A DNA stretch of 8,049 nucleotides from Pontimonas sp. (GTDB lineage: Bacteria > Actinomycetota > Actinomycetes > Actinomycetales > Microbacteriaceae). Location: the NCBI GenBank assembly GCA_023263045.1, contig JALQXU010000039.1, forward strand, positions 1 to 8,049, read 5' to 3'. Of the stretch, positions 5,650 through 8,049 are shown in pieces. The position numbers were made by a program, and so were the translations under genes. Positions within the stretch are counted from its first letter, which is position 1. Every line of letters starts with the position of its first letter. A model generated the notes under the pieces. The model was not told the DNA's origin, did no database searches, and was given only the letters and a program-made list of their open reading frames with translations.

Positions 5650-7902
5650 ATGACTGAGGTTCAAAGCTCATCACCCTCGAGCCTGCGCGCACTTCTCCCT
5701 CGACTCTTTTCCAAGGCGCCGACCGATAACGCCCTCGACACGCTCTTCAAGACAGTTCGCAAGCACCATCCGAAAGCGGATGTGAACCTTCTTGAGCGGG
5801 CGTACCGGGTTGCCGAGCGTGCTCACGTCGGTCAAACACGGCAGAGTGGTGAGCCCTACATCACCCACCCACTCGCAGTGGCTCAGATTCTGGCCGATTT
5901 GGGAATTGGACCCATCACCATCGCCGCAGCCCTCCTGCACGACACGGTCGAGGACACCGAGTACTCCCTCGACCAGCTCAAAGCGGATTTCGGTGATGAG
6001 ATCGGAATGCTCGTCGACGGTGTGACGAAGCTCGACAAAGTGAAGTACGGGGAGAGCGCCCAAGCGGAAACCGTGAGGAAAATGATCGTCGCGATGTCGA
6101 AGGACATTCGCGTGTTGGTCATCAAGCTCGCTGACCGTCTGCATAACGCGAGGACCTGGGGTTTTGTGTCCCCTGAGTCCGCTCAGAAGAAAGCCCAGGA
6201 AACCCTGGATATTTTCACCCCTCTAGCGCATCGGCTTGGAATCCAGACCCTGAAATGGGAGTTGGAGGACCTCTCGTTTGCCGTGTTGCAACCGAAGCTC
6301 TACATGGAGATTGAGTCCCTGGTGAAAACCCGTTCTCCCGAGCGCGAAGCTTTCGTGGACTCGGTCATTGACACGGTCAAGGATGACTTGCGTAAGGCCA
6401 AGATCAAGGCGGAAGTGGGCGGTCGGCCCAAGCAGTACTACTCGATTTATCAAAAGATGGTGAACCGAGGGCGTGATTTCACCGACATCCACGACCTGAC
6501 GGGTATTCGTATCTTGGTGAGCTCTATCCGGGACTGTTACGGGGCGTTGGGTGCAGGTCACGCCCGGTGGACCCCGATGCCAGGGCGATTTAAGGACTAC
6601 ATCGCGACCCCAAAATTCAACCTGTACCAGTCCCTCCACACCACTGTGTATGGCCCGGAGGGTCGTCCGGTGGAAATACAAATTCGCACCACCGATATGC
6701 ACCAGAGAGCTGAGTTTGGTGTTGCCGCCCACTGGAAATACAAGGAGCGCATGGCGTCGTCGGGCAAGGACGTGGAGCGAGCCTCCCACGACACCGATAT
6801 GGCGTGGCTTGCGCACCTGTCAGACTGGCAGGCCGAGACCACGGACCCAGCAGAGTTCCTCGAGACGTTGCGCTATGAGATCGGCGCCAAAGAGCTCTAT
6901 GTGTTCACTCCCCAGGGCAAAGTCATTGGCCTTCCCAAGGGCGCAACGCCGGTGGACTTCGCTTACGCCGTGCACACCGAGATCGGTCACCGAACGATGG
7001 GCGCCAAAGTGAACCAACGGTTGGTGCCCCTGGATACCGAACTATCCAGTGGAGATTCCGTGGAAATCTTCACCTCCAAGAACCCGGATGCAGGACCGAG
7101 CCAAGACTGGCTCAACTTTGTGACATCCCAGCGCGCGAGAAGCAAAATCCGCCAGTGGTTTACCAAGGAGCGCCGCGAGGAAGCGATCGAGCAGGGCAAA
7201 GACGCCATCGCCAGGGCTATGCGGAAACAGAATCTTCCGTTGCAGAAACTGATGAATCAGGAGTCTGTGGCAGGTGTCGCCGCTCTTCTGAATTACCCCG
7301 ACGTGGAGGGTCTCTACGCGGCTGTGGGGGAGGGTCACGTTTCCACTCAGTCGGTTATCGAGAAAATCGTGGGCATCGTCCAAGCCGATGATGACAACGA
7401 CGAGAGCTTGTTCCAGACCGCGACTCGTCAGCGCTCCCCCAGAAGGGTGAGCGAATCAGGGGTCCTCGTGCGGGGTGCCCCGGATATTCTCGTGAAGCTT
7501 GCCCGCTGTTGCACTCCGGTTCCCGGTGATCCGATTGTGGGTTTCGTCACCCGGGGCACGGGCGTCAGCGTGCATCGCGAGGATTGCAGCAACATCACCA
7601 CCCTGTTGCAGGACCCTGAGCGCATGATTGAGGTGGAGTGGGCGCCCACCAAGGGCAGTGTCTTCCTCGTCCACATCCAGATTGAGGCTCTGGACAGGCC
7701 GGGGCTTCTCTCGGACGTGACCAGGGTTCTTTCCGAACACCACGTCAATATCCTCTCGGCCACGGTCAACACGAGTGACAACCACTTGGCAATCTCGAGG
7801 TTTGTGTTCGAGATGGGGGAGATCACCCATCTCGATCGAGTTCTCAACGCGGTTCGCCGCATTGACGCGGTTTATGACGTGTATCGGGTGATGTCGGGGT
7901 AG
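5650..7902 (+). CDS. rel: Bifunctional (p)ppGpp synthetase/hydrolase (RelA/SpoT family, Rel)
   Basis: Rel makes (p)ppGpp from ATP and GDP/GTP on starved ribosomes and also degrades it, controlling the stringent response. The protein is 750 residues, normal for a long RSH enzyme. The N-terminal HD hydrolase is intact: His73, His97-Asp98, Glu101-Asp102 ('LLHDTVEDTEYS') and Asp162 ('LADRLHN'). The synthetase follows, with 'GRPKQYYSIYQKM' (258-270), 'DIHDLTGIRIL' (279-289), 'RFKDYIATPKFNLYQSLH' (313-330) and 'VEIQIRT' (341-347). The RFKD form of the RXKD loop is that of bifunctional enzymes, not the EXDD of monofunctional RelA. A TGS domain spans about 414-475, a helical region follows, then the zinc-finger-like Cys domain (Cys620, Cys621, His642, Cys646) and a C-terminal ACT domain (about 670-749). 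Many databases label this gene relA. It ends against a convergent minus-strand gene. Confidence 0.97.
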   Translation: MTEVQSSSPSSLRALLPRLFSKAPTDNALDTLFKTVRKHHPKADVNLLERAYRVAERAHVGQTRQSGEPYITHPLAVAQILADLGIGPITIAAALLHDTVEDTEYSLDQLKADFGDEIGMLVDGVTKLDKVKYGESAQAETVRKMIVAMSKDIRVLVIKLADRLHNARTWGFVSPESAQKKAQETLDIFTPLAHRLGIQTLKWELEDLSFAVLQPKLYMEIESLVKTRSPEREAFVDSVIDTVKDDLRKAKIKAEVGGRPKQYYSIYQKMVNRGRDFTDIHDLTGIRILVSSIRDCYGALGAGHARWTPMPGRFKDYIATPKFNLYQSLHTTVYGPEGRPVEIQIRTTDMHQRAEFGVAAHWKYKERMASSGKDVERASHDTDMAWLAHLSDWQAETTDPAEFLETLRYEIGAKELYVFTPQGKVIGLPKGATPVDFAYAVHTEIGHRTMGAKVNQRLVPLDTELSSGDSVEIFTSKNPDAGPSQDWLNFVTSQRARSKIRQWFTKERREEAIEQGKDAIARAMRKQNLPLQKLMNQESVAGVAALLNYPDVEGLYAAVGEGHVSTQSVIEKIVGIVQADDDNDESLFQTATRQRSPRRVSESGVLVRGAPDILVKLARCCTPVPGDPIVGFVTRGTGVSVHREDCSNITTLLQDPERMIEVEWAPTKGSVFLVHIQIEALDRPGLLSDVTRVLSEHHVNILSATVNTSDNHLAISRFVFEMGEITHLDRVLNAVRRIDAVYDVYRVMSG

Positions 7903-8049
7903 AGCTCCGTGAGCTCCTGAACCCTCTCCATTATCAGTGTTGCCCTCTCTCGCTGGGCCGCCGACAGTCTCGCGGCAGAGGCGTCTGGCAACGGGAACTC
8001 CAGACTCCGAAGAAAGAAGATTTGCGTCGCCAGTAGGTCAAGGCTGTGT
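7872..8049 (-). CDS. Unrecognised protein, C-terminal 58 residues (5' end outside window)
   Basis: On the minus strand a frame is open from the right edge (first full codon at 8048-8046) to TAA at 7874-7872. The 58 residues look like a folded protein end: a hydrophobic 'SLDLLATQIFFLRSLEFPLP', then a likely amphipathic helix rich in Arg/Glu/Ala ('SAARLSAAQRERATLIMERV'), ending 'QELTELYPDITRYTS'. About 70 percent of third codon positions are G or C by hand count, consistent with coding here, and the other minus frames are stopped or poor in composition. If real, it converges on rel and overlaps its last 31 bases. I do not recognise the family and the fragment is too short to assign one. A later true start is possible, since no start codon is visible. 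Confidence 0.55.
   Translation of the reverse strand, partial: HSLDLLATQIFFLRSLEFPLPDASAARLSAAQRERATLIMERVQELTELYPDITRYTS
7902..7916. terminator. Hairpin at the rel / convergent gene junction, possible weak bidirectional terminator
   Basis: GAGCTC at 7902-7907 and again at 7911-7916, separated by CGT, form a 6-bp stem with a 3-base loop that folds on either strand. GGGT (7897-7900) and ACCC (7921-7924) could extend it across a small internal loop. It starts at the last base of the rel stop codon, where a terminator would be expected, but no T-run follows on either strand. It also lies in the coding frame of the minus-strand gene (repeat Glu-Leu-Thr-Glu-Leu), so it may only be coding sequence. 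Confidence 0.3.

Noticed and set aside
6223..6816. 197-residue minus-strand open frame inside rel
   Set aside because: It is a shadow of the conserved synthetase domain, with no motif or ribosome binding site of its own.
7936..8049. Plus-strand open frame from a GTG after rel to the right edge
   Set aside because: Its translation is Arg/Pro/Ser-rich and protein-unlike, and the overlapping minus-strand frame has much better composition and third-position GC.
1..8049. A novel defence, mobile or biosynthetic system
   Set aside because: Every full-length gene is a well-known core gene in its usual order. No transposase, integrase, tRNA, CRISPR-like array or unexplained gap over 300 bases is visible. 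The only unknown is the 58-codon fragment at the right edge.

Overview
The window (8,049 bases) looks like ordinary core chromosome of a high-GC actinobacterium. The protein sequences point to the Microbacteriaceae: RuvB has the 'FEGALRP...EFVGQ' opening, SecD has the 'GITADSF' form of its fourth membrane segment, and Rel is a single bifunctional enzyme. Gene order also fits: yebC-ruvC-ruvA-ruvB-yajC-secD-secF-rel is a common actinobacterial arrangement. The family assignment is inferred from recalled protein signatures, not from a search.

Layout. Positions 1-326 hold the C-terminal 107 residues of a YebC/TACO1-family protein whose start lies upstream. Positions 335-2534 hold ruvC, ruvA and ruvB, the full Holliday-junction branch migration and resolution set; they are joined by two four-base GTGA overlaps. 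After a 52-base gap come yajC (2587-2898), secD (2925-4598) and secF (4598-5593), the accessory part of the Sec translocase. A 56-base gap with an inverted repeat, a possible -10 box and a strong purine-rich ribosome binding site precedes rel (5650-7902), the bifunctional (p)ppGpp synthetase/hydrolase. From 7872 to the right edge, the minus strand carries the last 58 codons of an unrecognised gene that converges on rel and seems to overlap its 3' end.

How the genes work together. RuvA and RuvB bind and migrate Holliday junctions and RuvC cuts them. YajC, SecD and SecF bind SecYEG and use the proton motive force to help exported proteins across the membrane. Rel sets the (p)ppGpp level in starvation. 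The three blocks are functionally separate and share a strand and probably some transcripts. All seven full-length plus-strand genes and the yebC fragment read cleanly with intact key residues. I saw no mobile element, CRISPR array, RNA gene or sign of recent transfer.

I found no previously undescribed system. The points worth a second look are small: the hairpin/-10/RBS arrangement before rel, the overlapping convergent gene at the right edge, a cysteine pair in the SecD head domain, a Ser in the RuvB P-loop, and GC-rich inverted repeats in the variable tail of ruvC.
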